Shown here piece after piece: positions 40,137-48,504 of a DNA stretch of 64,000 bases. Under the pieces are notes generated by a model that was not told the origin of the DNA, searched no databases, and saw only the letters and a program-made list of their open reading frames with translations. How positions within the stretch are numbered: position 1 is the first letter of the stretch; the number at the start of each line of letters is the position of its first letter. Origin of the DNA: Cellulomonas telluris. GTDB lineage: Bacteria; Actinomycetota; Actinomycetes; Actinomycetales; Cellulomonadaceae. The DNA is taken from contig NZ_QXFN01000002.1 of NCBI RefSeq assembly GCF_004886325.1, positions 737,920 to 801,919 on the forward strand, written 5' to 3'. The position numbers were made by a program, and so were the translations under genes.

Positions 40137-43064
40137 TCAGTCGAGGCGCACGGCGGCGAGCCGCCCGGGGCCGTCGAGGACGACGCGGAGGTCGAGCACG
40201 TCCGGCAGCGGACCGGGGACGGGCACCGTGACGCGCCGCCAGTCGTAGCGGCCGCCACCCTCGGGCACGTCGGCCCGCGCCAGCTCCCGCCCGGAGGTGT
40301 CGTCCAGCAGCGTCACGGCGGCCGGGCCGGGCCGGGTGCGGGCCACCTCCGCGGTCAGCGTGGTGGCACCGGCGACGTCGCACGCGCGCAGGACGAGGGC
40401 GCCCGCGGCGCTGCCCCGCCGCGGCTGCACGGCGTCCCCGGCGTCCCGCGTGCGGTCCGTGAGCGCGAGGCCGTGGCGGGCGTCGGCGTCGGCGGCGCGG
40501 ACGTCCCGGCCCACGACCCGGCGCGGGGGCACCGCCGGTCCGGTCACGTCGACCGCCACGCGCAGCGGCAGCTCGGCCGACGAGGGTCCGACGCCCAGCA
40601 CGTACGTGCCCGGCTCGACGACCCACCGGTCCCGGGTGACGTCCCACACCGCGAGCTCGCGGACCGGCACCCGCAGCGTCACGTCGGCGGACTCGCCCGG
40701 ACGCAGCGCGACGCGCTCGTGCGCGACCAGCCGGTGCGGGAAGGGCAGCCGGTGCGCGGGGGCGTCGGCGTGCACCTGGACGAGCTCGTGCGCCGTGCGG
40801 CGGCCGTCGTTCGCGACGGTGACGCGCACCTCGACGACGGGCTCCCCGTCCCGGACCGGTCCGCCCGGCCCCCGACCGAGGTCGAGCCCCGTCACGTCGT
40901 GGCTCGCCGGGCCCGCGGTCGCGGTCACGTACCGCACGTCGCCGTACGTGAGCCCGTGCCCCAGCGCGTACCGGGGCGGGCGGGGGGAGTACCAGTCGGT
41001 GGTCCGCGCGCCGACGACGTCGTAGTCGAGCAGGTCACCGGGCTGCTCGGCGTCGGCGGGCCACGACTGCGCCAGGCGTCCCGTGGGCTCGACGTCGCCC
41101 ACGAGCACGTCGGTCAGGCCCGGGCCGAGCTCCTGGCCGCCGTGGGAGGACCAGACGACGGCGGAGGCGGCGTCCACCTCGGGCGGCAGGACGTACGGGT
41201 AGGACGATACGACGAGCAGCACCGCGCGGGGGTTGGCGTCGGCGGCCGCCCGCCACAGGGCGCGCTGGCTCGCGGGCAGGCCGAGGTGCGGGCGGTCCTC
41301 GGTCTCGCGGCCGTGCAGGTGCGGGTCGTTCCCGGCGGTGACGACGACGACGTCGGCGTCGGCGGCGACGCGCGCGACCTCGACCTCGCCGGACCGGACG
41401 AGCCGGACCGCGAAGCGCTCCGCCGTGCCCGGGCCCTGCGCCTCCGCGACGAGGGTGCCCGCCTCGTCGTGCTGCACGCGCACCCAGCGGCCCGAGCCGA
41501 CGTGCTGCAGCGACCACGTGCCGTCGTCGTGCCGGTGCGCCCGGAACGACTCCTGCGCGACCCACCCGCCGACGCGGGTGGCGTCGGCGCGGAGCACCCA
41601 GCCGCCGCCGCTCCACAGCCGGTCGCGGCCGACGTCACGCAGCGTGAGCAGTCCCTCGCCCCAGTCCACGACGTCGACGAGCGCGTCGTCGGCCGCGCCG
41701 CCGTCCGCCACCAGGGTGCCGTCGGGGAGCGGCCGCACCCAGCCGCCGGTGCTCGTGCTCGTGAGCGCCACGCGCGTGGCGCCGTCGGCGACCGCGACCC
41801 GGTCGGCGCCGAGACGGTCGGCGAGGGCGGTGCCGAGGCCGGTGAGGTAGGGCGGCGTCCCCGAGTACCAGTCGTGCAGGACGCGGTCGGCGTGCGGGCC
41901 GACGACCGCGACCGAGGCCCCGGGCACCAGGGGCAGCACGCCGTCGTTCTCGAGCACGACGACCGAGCGCGCGACCGCCTCCCGCGCGAGCGCCCGGTGC
42001 GCGGGCAGGTCGATCGCGTCCGGGCCGACCACCCACGGGTCGCGGTCCGGGTCGAGCTCTCCCGTGCGGATGCGCAGCTCGAGCTGCCGGAGCACGGCGC
42101 GGTCCACCTCGGCCTGCGTGAGCAGGCCGGCGTCGAGCGCGGCGGTGAGCCGCTCGACCGTCGGCCGCGCGTCGGCGTCGTTGTCGGTGAACGAGTCCAC
42201 CCCGGCGCGGACCATGGCCGCGTGCGAGGCGACGTGGTCGTCGAAGTACCGCTCGAACGTCACGAGGTTGCCCGGCGCCGCGGCGTCGGACACGACGAGC
42301 AGCGGCAGGTCGGTCCACGAGCGCAGCTCGTCGAGCAGCTCGCGCGCGACGTGGTTCGGCCGGCCGTTGACGAGGTTGTACGACGGCATGACGGCGCCGA
42401 CGACGCCGGCCTCGACCGGGCCGCGGAACGCGGGCAGCTCGTACTCGCGCAGGACGCGCGGCGGGACGTCCATGCTGACGACGGCGCGGTCGGTCTCGGC
42501 GTTGTACGCGAGGAAGTGCTTGAGGGTGGGGACGGTGCGCCAGTAGACGGGGTGGTCGCCGCGCAGCCCGCGCGCGTACGCCGTCGCGAGCCACGCGGTG
42601 ACGTGCGGGTCGCTCGAGAAGCCCTCCTCGTTGCGGCCCCACGCGGGGTGCCGCAGCGGGTCGACGACCGGGGCCCAGACGTTGAGCGACACGCTCGGGT
42701 CGGCGGCGTGCTTCGCCCGCAGCTCGGTGCCGACGACGGCGCCGACGCGCTCGACGAGGTCGGCGTCCCAGGTGGCCGCGAGCCCGACCGGCTGGGGGAA
42801 CGCGGTGGCGTTCCCGAGCCAGGCGACGCCGTGCAGCACCTCCGCGCCGGTGTGGAACGCGGCGAGCCCGAGGCGCTCGACGGCCGGTGCGTGCTGGTGC
42901 AGGAGGGCGACCTTCTCCTCCCGGGTCAGCCGCGCGAGCAGCGCGCGTGCGCGCTCGGCCACCGGGCGGTCGGCGTCGAGCCACGGCCGGTCCGCGGTGC
43001 GGTCCTCGGTGCGCTGCTCCGTGCGGTCCTCGGTGCGGTCTGCCGTGCGGACGTCGTCGGCCAC
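40137..43064 (-). CDS. GH3 beta-glycosidase with inserted beta-trefoil-like and C-terminal CBM6-like domains (intracellular)
   Basis: A 975-residue GH3 enzyme, probably a beta-glucosidase or beta-xylosidase. The catalytic barrel occupies about 35-330 (GAEVLHGVAW, WGRNEEGFSSDP, TLKHFLAYN) with nucleophile D260 in LLVVSDAAAP. The second alpha/beta domain is interrupted (about 410-540) by a fascin/beta-trefoil-like insert (GGWVAQESFRAHRHDDGTW; QHVGSGRWVRV). A fibronectin-like domain (RTAHELVQVHADAP) and a CBM6-like end (LDLRVVLDGPGRLAAVRLD) follow. No signal peptide is present. The GTG at 43062-43064 is chosen for its GGGAG ribosome site; the frame upstream crosses the operator. The N-terminus carries five RTxx repeats. 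An operator of the LacI regulator at 47219 lies 75 bp upstream. Confidence 0.87.
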   Translation of the reverse strand: MADDVRTADRTEDRTEQRTEDRTADRPWLDADRPVAERARALLARLTREEKVALLHQHAPAVERLGLAAFHTGAEVLHGVAWLGNATAFPQPVGLAATWDADLVERVGAVVGTELRAKHAADPSVSLNVWAPVVDPLRHPAWGRNEEGFSSDPHVTAWLATAYARGLRGDHPVYWRTVPTLKHFLAYNAETDRAVVSMDVPPRVLREYELPAFRGPVEAGVVGAVMPSYNLVNGRPNHVARELLDELRSWTDLPLLVVSDAAAPGNLVTFERYFDDHVASHAAMVRAGVDSFTDNDADARPTVERLTAALDAGLLTQAEVDRAVLRQLELRIRTGELDPDRDPWVVGPDAIDLPAHRALAREAVARSVVVLENDGVLPLVPGASVAVVGPHADRVLHDWYSGTPPYLTGLGTALADRLGADRVAVADGATRVALTSTSTGGWVRPLPDGTLVADGGAADDALVDVVDWGEGLLTLRDVGRDRLWSGGGWVLRADATRVGGWVAQESFRAHRHDDGTWSLQHVGSGRWVRVQHDEAGTLVAEAQGPGTAERFAVRLVRSGEVEVARVAADADVVVVTAGNDPHLHGRETEDRPHLGLPASQRALWRAAADANPRAVLLVVSSYPYVLPPEVDAASAVVWSSHGGQELGPGLTDVLVGDVEPTGRLAQSWPADAEQPGDLLDYDVVGARTTDWYSPRPPRYALGHGLTYGDVRYVTATAGPASHDVTGLDLGRGPGGPVRDGEPVVEVRVTVANDGRRTAHELVQVHADAPAHRLPFPHRLVAHERVALRPGESADVTLRVPVRELAVWDVTRDRWVVEPGTYVLGVGPSSAELPLRVAVDVTGPAVPPRRVVGRDVRAADADARHGLALTDRTRDAGDAVQPRRGSAAGALVLRACDVAGATTLTAEVARTRPGPAAVTLLDDTSGRELARADVPEGGGRYDWRRVTVPVPGPLPDVLDLRVVLDGPGRLAAVRLD
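42997..43053 (-). repeat. 12-bp tandem repeat encoding RTxx units at the GH3 N-terminus
   Basis: Imperfect 12-bp units starting at 42997, 43009, 43021, 43033 and 43045 (plus strand GTGCGGTCCTCG-like) encode RTAD-RTED-RTEQ-RTED-RTAD. The number of units may vary between strains. Confidence 0.75.
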
Positions 43065-43138
43065 GTCGCTCCCAGCGTCGTCGGTGGGGTGCCGTCGGCG
43101 GGTCGCCGCCGGCCAGGGGCGCGAAGCGCGCCCGTTGA

Positions 43139-43152
43139 TCGAACCGGTTCGA
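43139..43152. promoter_or_regulatory. LacI-type operator before GH3, perfect palindrome
   Basis: TCGAACCGGTTCGA is its own reverse complement and belongs to the TCGAANCGNTTCGA set repeated across 43-53 kb. Confidence 0.75.
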
Positions 43153-43242
43153 CTACGTGAGCGCGCACGTGCGCCACGAAACCCGAACCACGACCGGCCA
43201 TCGTGGTGCATCTGCCCGGTGCTGACAAGTTCCCGCCGTGTC

Positions 43243-43272
43243 TTGCCTCACAGCGATCCGGTGTCCTAGATT
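43243..43272 (+). promoter_or_regulatory. Promoter of the LplABC-type transporter operon
   Basis: TTGCCT (43243-43248), an 18-bp spacer and TAGATT (43267-43272). The predicted +1 near 43279 abuts the operator at 43280-43295, the position from which a LacI-type repressor blocks initiation. Confidence 0.6.
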
Positions 43273-43279
43273 GCCGGAC

Positions 43280-43295
43280 GTCGAACCGCTTCGAC
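43280..43295. promoter_or_regulatory. LacI-type operator at the transporter +1
   Basis: GTCGAACCGCTTCGAC, 16 bp with symmetric arms and a single non-paired position per side. The identical 16-mer occurs at 48433-48448. Confidence 0.78.
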
Positions 43296-43466
43296 TGTCC
43301 TTCCGCCCGCTGCGCGGCGCCGGGAGGGCGGAGCGGGACGCCGGCGGGTCACCGAGGACCCCGGGCGTCCGGGCGGGTCGGGCGAGAGCAGGACCGCGCG
43401 CCGGTCGGGCCGGCGCGGCGAGGCACACCGAGCACGTCCACATCCACGAGGGAGTGAAGGACGCTG

Positions 43467-45125
43467 ATGAACACCACCACGACCACCCGGCGCGTCGGCG
43501 ACGTGCCGGTCCGCCGCCGCTCGTTCCTCGGCATGGTCGCCGCCGGCGCCGCCGTGGCCGGCGTCCCGTCCCTGCTGACCGCGTGCGGGTCCGGCGGTGC
43601 GGGCACCGCCACCACGCCGGGCGCGACCGCGTCGGCCGACGTCCTGCCGACGTACGTCCCCGTGGACTACGTGGAGCCCGACTACCCGAGCGTGAACGGC
43701 TCGACGCCGGGCTACGAGACGATCCCGACCGAGCTCGTGCAGTCCGTGCCGGAGGCCCCGGGCAGCGGCACCACGTTCACGGCGATGACGCCGCTGTGGG
43801 GCACCATCCCGCCGACCAAGGGCAACCAGTACTACGAGGCCGTCAACGGGCTGCTCGGCTCGACCATCGAGTTCCAGATCACCGACGGCAACACCTACGG
43901 CGACAAGCTCGCCACCGTGCTCGCGTCCGCGCGCGACGTCCCCGACTGGGTGACCGTGCCGACGTGGAACATCCCGCCGCGCTTCGGCTCCGAGATCGTG
44001 CCCAACCTCTTCCAGGACCTCTCCGACCACCTCGGCGGGGACAAGGCGAAGGACTATCCCAACCTCGCGAACATCCCGACGGACGTGTGGCGGTTCTGCA
44101 CGTTCAACGGCCGCCTCTACGGCCTGCCGTTCCCCGGCGAGGTCATCACCGACGCGATCTTCTACCGCAAGGACGTCCTCGACGAGCTCGGCATCACGCC
44201 CGACGTGCAGGACGGCCAGGACCTGCTGGACCTCGCCAAGGAGCTCACGGGCGGCAACCGCTGGGGCGCCGAGGACCTGTGGAACACCGCGGCGATCATC
44301 CACGCGGTCCCGCCGCGGTGGAAGCTCGACGGCGACAAGCTCGTGCACCGCGTCGAGACCGAGGAGTACCGCGCGGCGCTGGAGTGGAACGCGGCCCTGT
44401 TCGCGAGCGGCGCGGTGCACCCCGACGCGGTCGCCGACCAGGCGGGCGACGCGAAGACCCGCTTCCAGTCCGGCCAGTCGCTCATCATGAACGACGGCGT
44501 CGGCGCGTGGCACGAGGCCCTGCGCGACAACCTCGGCAGCAACCCGGCGTACTGGCAGCAGCCGTTCGCGCCGTTCGCCGCCGACGGCGGCACCCCGGTG
44601 CTGTGGAAGGGCCAGCCGGCGAACATCTTCTCGTTCCTCAAGAAGACGGACGACGAGGACCGCATCCGCGAGCTCCTCGCGCTCGCGAACGTGCTGGCAG
44701 CGCCCTTCGGCACCACCGAGTTCGACGTGGTCAACAACGGCGTCGAGGGCGTGCACTACACGCGAGGCGCCGACGGCCTGCCGGTCCCCACGCCGCTGGC
44801 GGCGACCGAGCTCCAGCCCACGTACGTGTTCCTCGTCAGCCCGCCGCTGGCGAACACCCGGGTGCAGTACCCGGGCTACGTCCAGACGTCCTCGGAGTGG
44901 CAGCAGCAGGCGGCGGAGTACCTCACCGAGCCCCTGTTCTACGCGCAGCAGATCGTGGAGCCCGCGCAGTACGCGGCGATCGGCCAGCCGTTCGTGGACC
45001 TGGAGAAGGACATCTCGCGCGGCCGCAAGTCGATGAAGGACCTCGACCAGGCCGTCGAGACCTGGCGGGCGTCGGGGGGTGAGGAGCTGCGCTCCTTCTA
45101 CCAGGAGATCCTGGACGCGCAGTGA
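43467..45125 (+). CDS. Tat-type sugar-binding lipoprotein, LplA/YtcQ family
   Basis: A 552-residue solute-binding protein of the large LplA/LipO group that handles oligosaccharides. The signal has a twin-arginine motif R16-R-R-S-F-L21 and lipobox L37-T-A-C40, so it is exported folded and lipid-anchored. Mature features are GNQYYEAVNGLLGSTIEFQ, WRFCTFNGRLYGLPFPGEV, IFYRKDVLDELG and a C-terminal EKDISRGRKSMKDLDQAVETWRASGG, all typical. The stop overlaps the next ATG by one base. No ATPase is encoded nearby. AAGGA lies close before the ATG. Confidence 0.9.
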   Translation: MNTTTTTRRVGDVPVRRRSFLGMVAAGAAVAGVPSLLTACGSGGAGTATTPGATASADVLPTYVPVDYVEPDYPSVNGSTPGYETIPTELVQSVPEAPGSGTTFTAMTPLWGTIPPTKGNQYYEAVNGLLGSTIEFQITDGNTYGDKLATVLASARDVPDWVTVPTWNIPPRFGSEIVPNLFQDLSDHLGGDKAKDYPNLANIPTDVWRFCTFNGRLYGLPFPGEVITDAIFYRKDVLDELGITPDVQDGQDLLDLAKELTGGNRWGAEDLWNTAAIIHAVPPRWKLDGDKLVHRVETEEYRAALEWNAALFASGAVHPDAVADQAGDAKTRFQSGQSLIMNDGVGAWHEALRDNLGSNPAYWQQPFAPFAADGGTPVLWKGQPANIFSFLKKTDDEDRIRELLALANVLAAPFGTTEFDVVNNGVEGVHYTRGADGLPVPTPLAATELQPTYVFLVSPPLANTRVQYPGYVQTSSEWQQQAAEYLTEPLFYAQQIVEPAQYAAIGQPFVDLEKDISRGRKSMKDLDQAVETWRASGGEELRSFYQEILDAQ

Positions 45126-46153
45126 TGAGCCTCGGCCAGACCCTGCGCAACCGCCGGGACGCGACGCCGTCGCCGGACCCCGTCGCCGAGGGGGCGGGCG
45201 CGCCCGCCCCCTCGCGGCGGGGCCGCCCCCCGGTGCGCAAGCTCTCCCTCCGCACGCGGCTGCGCCGCGACGGCGCGCTGCTCCTCATGGTGCTGCCCGC
45301 CGTCGCCCTGCTCGTGGTGTTCGCCTACGTCCCGATGCTCGGCAACGTCATCGCGTGGCAGAGCTACTCGCCCTACACGGGCTTCGTCGACAGCCCGTTC
45401 GTGGGCTGGGCGAACTTCGTGCGGGTGTTCTCCAACCCGCTGTTCCTCGACGCGGTGCAGAACACGCTGGTCATCACGGCGTTCCAGCTGGTGTTCTTCT
45501 TCCCCGTCCCGATCGTGCTCGCGCTGCTGCTCAACAGCATCGTGACGCCGCGGGTCCGCACGACGATCCAGTCCATCGTCTACCTGCCCCACTTCTTCTC
45601 GTGGGTGCTGGTCGTCACGGTGTTCCAGCAGATCTTCGGCGGCGCGGGGCTGATCAACCAGACGCTGCGCGAGGCGGGGCTCGGGTCGGGCTTCGACCTC
45701 ATGACGAACCCCGACACGTTCCTCGTGCTCCTCACGATGCAGTCGGTCTGGAAGGACGCGGGCTGGGGGATCATCATCTTCCTCGCCGCGCTGTCGACCG
45801 TGCCGCCCGAGCAGTACGAGGCCGCGGCCGTCGACGGCGCCAACCGGTGGCGGCGCATGTGGCACGTGACGCTGCCCGCGCTGCGGCCGGTCATCATCCT
45901 GCTGCTCATCCTGCGCCTGGGCGACGCCCTGACGGTCGGGTTCGAGCAGCTGATCCTGCAGCGCGGGGCCGTCGGCGCGGACGTCGCCGAGGTCATCGAC
46001 ACCTACGTCTACTACCAGGGCGTCATCTACGGGGACTGGAGCTTCGCGGCCGCCGCGGGCCTGGTCAAGGGCGTCGTCAGCCTGCTGCTGGTGCTCGGCG
46101 CCAACAAGCTGGCCCACGTGTTCGGCGAGTCGGGGGTGTACCGGAAGTCATGA
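45125..46153 (+). CDS. ABC sugar permease, LplB type
   Basis: A 342-residue permease with six membrane helices after a 50-residue Pro/Arg-rich cytoplasmic tail. LplB-group signatures include IAWQSYSPYTGF, YLPHFFSWVLV and the EAA loop E232-A-A-A-V-D-G. The ATG at 45125 shares a base with the lipoprotein stop; a GTG one codon earlier is also possible. It overlaps the next permease gene by 4 nt. Confidence 0.92.
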   Translation: MSLGQTLRNRRDATPSPDPVAEGAGAPAPSRRGRPPVRKLSLRTRLRRDGALLLMVLPAVALLVVFAYVPMLGNVIAWQSYSPYTGFVDSPFVGWANFVRVFSNPLFLDAVQNTLVITAFQLVFFFPVPIVLALLLNSIVTPRVRTTIQSIVYLPHFFSWVLVVTVFQQIFGGAGLINQTLREAGLGSGFDLMTNPDTFLVLLTMQSVWKDAGWGIIIFLAALSTVPPEQYEAAAVDGANRWRRMWHVTLPALRPVIILLLILRLGDALTVGFEQLILQRGAVGADVAEVIDTYVYYQGVIYGDWSFAAAAGLVKGVVSLLLVLGANKLAHVFGESGVYRKS

Positions 46154-47145
46154 GCGAGCAGACCGGACAGGGCGGTCCCCACATCGGCACGACGGTGGTC
46201 GCGGTGCCCACCGACGTCGCGTCGGCGCGCACCCCGCGCCGGCGCCGGTCCAAGCACCGGGCGGCCTGGGAGGAGCCGCCGAGCGTCGCCGGGCAGACCG
46301 TCAAGGTCGTCGTCCTGGCGGCGGTCGTCCTGGCGATCGTGTTCCCGCTGTGGACGGTCGTCATCACGAGCCTGTCGACGCAGGCGGAGACGATCCGCGC
46401 CGGCGGCCTCGTCGTCGTGCCGGGCGAGCTGACCCTCGGCGCCTACACGCAGATCCTCTCGGGCGGCATCGTCACCCGGGCGGCGCTGGTGAGCACCGGC
46501 ATCACGGCGGTCGGCACGGTCATCTCGACCGTCGTGTCGGTGCTCGCGGCGTTCGGCCTCTCACGGCCGTCGTCGCTGTGGCACCGCCCGATCCTCTTCG
46601 TCTTCCTCATCACGATGTTCTTCGGCGCGGGCATGATCCCGACGTACCTGCTGGTGAGCTCGCTGGGGCTCATCGACTCGTACTGGGCGCTGATCCTGCC
46701 CGGCGCCGTCTCGGCCTTCAACGTGCTGATCCTGCGCAACTTCTTCATGGGCATCGACCAGGGGATCCTCGACGCGGCGCGCATCGACGGCGCCGGCGAC
46801 TGGCGCATCCTCGGCCGCATCGTGCTGCCGATGTCGAAGGCCGTGACGGCGGTCGTGGCGCTGTTCTACGGGGTCGGGTACTGGAACGCGTTCTTCAACG
46901 CGATCCTCTACATCAACGACAACGCGAAGTGGCCGCTGCAGCTGGTGCTGCGCTCGTACGTGCTGCAGGGCGTCACCCTGCCCGGCAGCGGCGTCGGCCA
47001 GGTCGACGTGGCGTCGGGGCAGGTGACCGGCCTGCCCGTGCAGATGGCGGTGGTCGTGCTCGCGATCGTGCCGATCCTGCTGGTCTACCCGTTCGTGCAG
47101 CGCCACTTCACCAAGGGCGTCATCACGGGCGCGATCAAGGGCTGA
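46150..47145 (+). CDS. ABC sugar permease, LplC type
   Basis: A 331-residue permease pairing with the LplB-type subunit. Six membrane helices follow a 55-residue cytoplasmic tail. MFFGAGMIPTYLLVSSLGLIDSYWALILPGAVS is the LplC hallmark; the EAA-like loop is D208-A-A-R-I-D-G. The end FTKGVITGAIKG is standard. It converges on the LacI gene with 73 bp between stops. Confidence 0.92.
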   Translation: MSEQTGQGGPHIGTTVVAVPTDVASARTPRRRRSKHRAAWEEPPSVAGQTVKVVVLAAVVLAIVFPLWTVVITSLSTQAETIRAGGLVVVPGELTLGAYTQILSGGIVTRAALVSTGITAVGTVISTVVSVLAAFGLSRPSSLWHRPILFVFLITMFFGAGMIPTYLLVSSLGLIDSYWALILPGAVSAFNVLILRNFFMGIDQGILDAARIDGAGDWRILGRIVLPMSKAVTAVVALFYGVGYWNAFFNAILYINDNAKWPLQLVLRSYVLQGVTLPGSGVGQVDVASGQVTGLPVQMAVVVLAIVPILLVYPFVQRHFTKGVITGAIKG

Positions 47146-47185
47146 CGCCGTGCTCGACGGCAGGGGGCGAGCCCGGCGGGCGACG

Positions 47186-47215
47186 GACGCGGGGGAGCGG
47201 GACGCGGGGGAGCGG
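47186..47215 (+). repeat. Two direct copies of a 15-bp unit between convergent genes
   Basis: GACGCGGGGGAGCGG occurs at 47186-47200 and again at 47201-47215, just before the LacI stop codon. No function is evident. Confidence 0.6.
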
Positions 47216-47218
47216 CGG

Positions 47219-48226
47219 TCAGCGCACGGCGGCGGCGGTGCTCGCCCGCTCGACGAGCACGGGGGCGAGCAGGCGGGTCTCCGCCGGCTCGTCGCGGTCG
47301 ACGCGGGCCATGGCCATCTCGACGGCGACCTTCCCGATGGTGTGCGCGGGGATGTCGACGCTCGTCAGCGGGAGGGGCTGGTTGGTGGCGACGTCCGGCG
47401 GGCACACGGCGACGACCGAGACGTCGTCCGGCACGTGCCGCCCGCGGTCCCGCAGGGTCGCGACGACCCACGGGAGCGCGACCTCGTTGTGCACGACGAC
47501 GCCGGTGACGTCGGGCAGGCGCTCGAGCACGCGGTCGACGGCCTCGACCGCGCCGGCCATGGACGACTCGCACGGCTCGACGACGCCCTCGAGGCCGGAC
47601 CCGGCGACCTCCTGGTCGAAGCCGCGCAGCATGCGGTCGGCGTAGGAGGTGTGCCGCTCGAGCACCGCGCGCGGCGAGCCGAGCAGGGCGACGCGCCGGT
47701 GCCCGCGGCGGGCGAGGTGACGGACCGCGAGCCGGCCCGCCGCCTCGAAGTCCAGGTCGACGCACGACAGCCCCTCGGGGTCGCGCGGCAGGCCGATGAG
47801 CACGGCCGGCTGGCGGAGCCCGACGAGGACGGGGATGCGCGGGTCGTCGGCCTCGATGTCCATCATGACGAGGGCGTCGACCATCGAGCCGGACGCGACC
47901 CGCTCCATGCCCGCCACCTCGTCGGCGGTCAGCAGGAGCACGTCGTGGTCGAACGCGCGCGCGGCGGTGACCACGCCGGTGACGAACTGCATGATCACGG
48001 AGACGTTGACGTCGACGCGCAGCGGCGCCATGAGCGCGAGGACGTTGGTACGGCTCGACGCGAGGGCGCGGGCGCCGGCGTGCGGGCGGTACCCGAGGTC
48101 GCGGATGGCGCGCTCGACGCGCTGGCGCGTCGGCGCCGAGATGGGTCGCTTGCCGGACAGGACGTAGGACACGGTGGAGGTCGAGACCCCCGCCGCGCGC
48201 GCCACGTCGTCGATCGTCGTCGCCAC
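47219..48226 (-). CDS. LacI-family repressor of the second carbohydrate locus
   Basis: A 335-residue LacI/GalR repressor. The HTH is TTIDDVARAAGVSTSTVSYVLSGKRPIS at residues 3-30, so the GTG at 48224-48226 gives the usual N-terminus, and GGAG sits 6 nt upstream of it; the frame extends to 48274 but without support. The effector domain spans about 60-335. It lies between the transporter and hydrolase operons and diverges from the second GH42. Related palindromes near the GH3, transporter, GH42 and GH1 promoters and its own start suggest that it controls the whole locus and itself. Confidence 0.91.
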   Translation of the reverse strand: MATTIDDVARAAGVSTSTVSYVLSGKRPISAPTRQRVERAIRDLGYRPHAGARALASSRTNVLALMAPLRVDVNVSVIMQFVTGVVTAARAFDHDVLLLTADEVAGMERVASGSMVDALVMMDIEADDPRIPVLVGLRQPAVLIGLPRDPEGLSCVDLDFEAAGRLAVRHLARRGHRRVALLGSPRAVLERHTSYADRMLRGFDQEVAGSGLEGVVEPCESSMAGAVEAVDRVLERLPDVTGVVVHNEVALPWVVATLRDRGRHVPDDVSVVAVCPPDVATNQPLPLTSVDIPAHTIGKVAVEMAMARVDRDEPAETRLLAPVLVERASTAAAVR

Positions 48227-48343
48227 GGTGCTCCGTTCGTCACGTGCTGCGCGCCCGGCGGCACACGCCCGCACCTCGTGATGGCGGACACCCTAGCGCG
48301 CGGGCGGGTGCCGGCGGACCGCGTCGGCACGGTGAGGTCCGCC

Positions 48344-48357
48344 GGGAAGCGCTTCGC
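48344..48357. promoter_or_regulatory. Degenerate LacI-type operator near the lacI start
   Basis: GGGAAGCGCTTCGC keeps GAANCGNTTCG, 9 of the 12 fixed positions of TCGAANCGNTTCGA. It lies 118 bp upstream of the lacI start in the divergent region, placed for autoregulation. Confidence 0.45.
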
Positions 48358-48414
48358 CTCCTGCTGCCGTCAGGGTGCCCTGGCGTCGCCGCCGGAGCAT
48401 GGCCGACCTGCTCG

Positions 48415-48420
48415 TATCCT
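48415..48420 (+). promoter_or_regulatory. -10 element of the GH42-GH31 operon
   Basis: TATCCT (TAnnnT), a hexamer that recurs before other genes in this window. Predicted +1 near 48427, immediately before the operator at 48433. No clear -35. Confidence 0.45.
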
Positions 48421-48432
48421 GGACGGCGCGGT

Positions 48433-48448
48433 GTCGAACCGCTTCGAC
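48433..48448. promoter_or_regulatory. LacI-type operator before the second GH42
   Basis: GTCGAACCGCTTCGAC, identical over 16 bp to the operator at 43280-43295. It lies just downstream of the predicted +1, 57 bp before the start codon. Confidence 0.78.
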
Positions 48449-48504
48449 GTCGCGTCGCCAGGTCCGGCCCGTCCCACCCGAGTCACCACCCCAGGAGCCC
48501 TGCC

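Larger units (their letters stand above)
43065..43466. promoter_or_regulatory. Divergent control region, GH3 versus transporter operon
   Basis: 402 bp without a gene. It holds the palindromic operator at 43139-43152 before GH3, a -35/-10 pair at 43243-43272 for the transporter operon, and a second operator at 43280-43295. The part from 43300 to 43466 is a GC-rich leader of about 185 nt with no recognisable element except AGGGAGTGAAGGA just before the lipoprotein ATG. Confidence 0.65.

Noticed and set aside
43065-43211. 49-residue N-terminal extension of GH3
   Set aside because: Its codons cross the palindromic operator; the GTG at 43064 has GGGAG at proper spacing.
47146-47218. Terminator between the converging LplC and LacI genes
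   Set aside because: Only a direct repeat of GACGCGGGGGAGCGG is present; no stable inverted repeat found.
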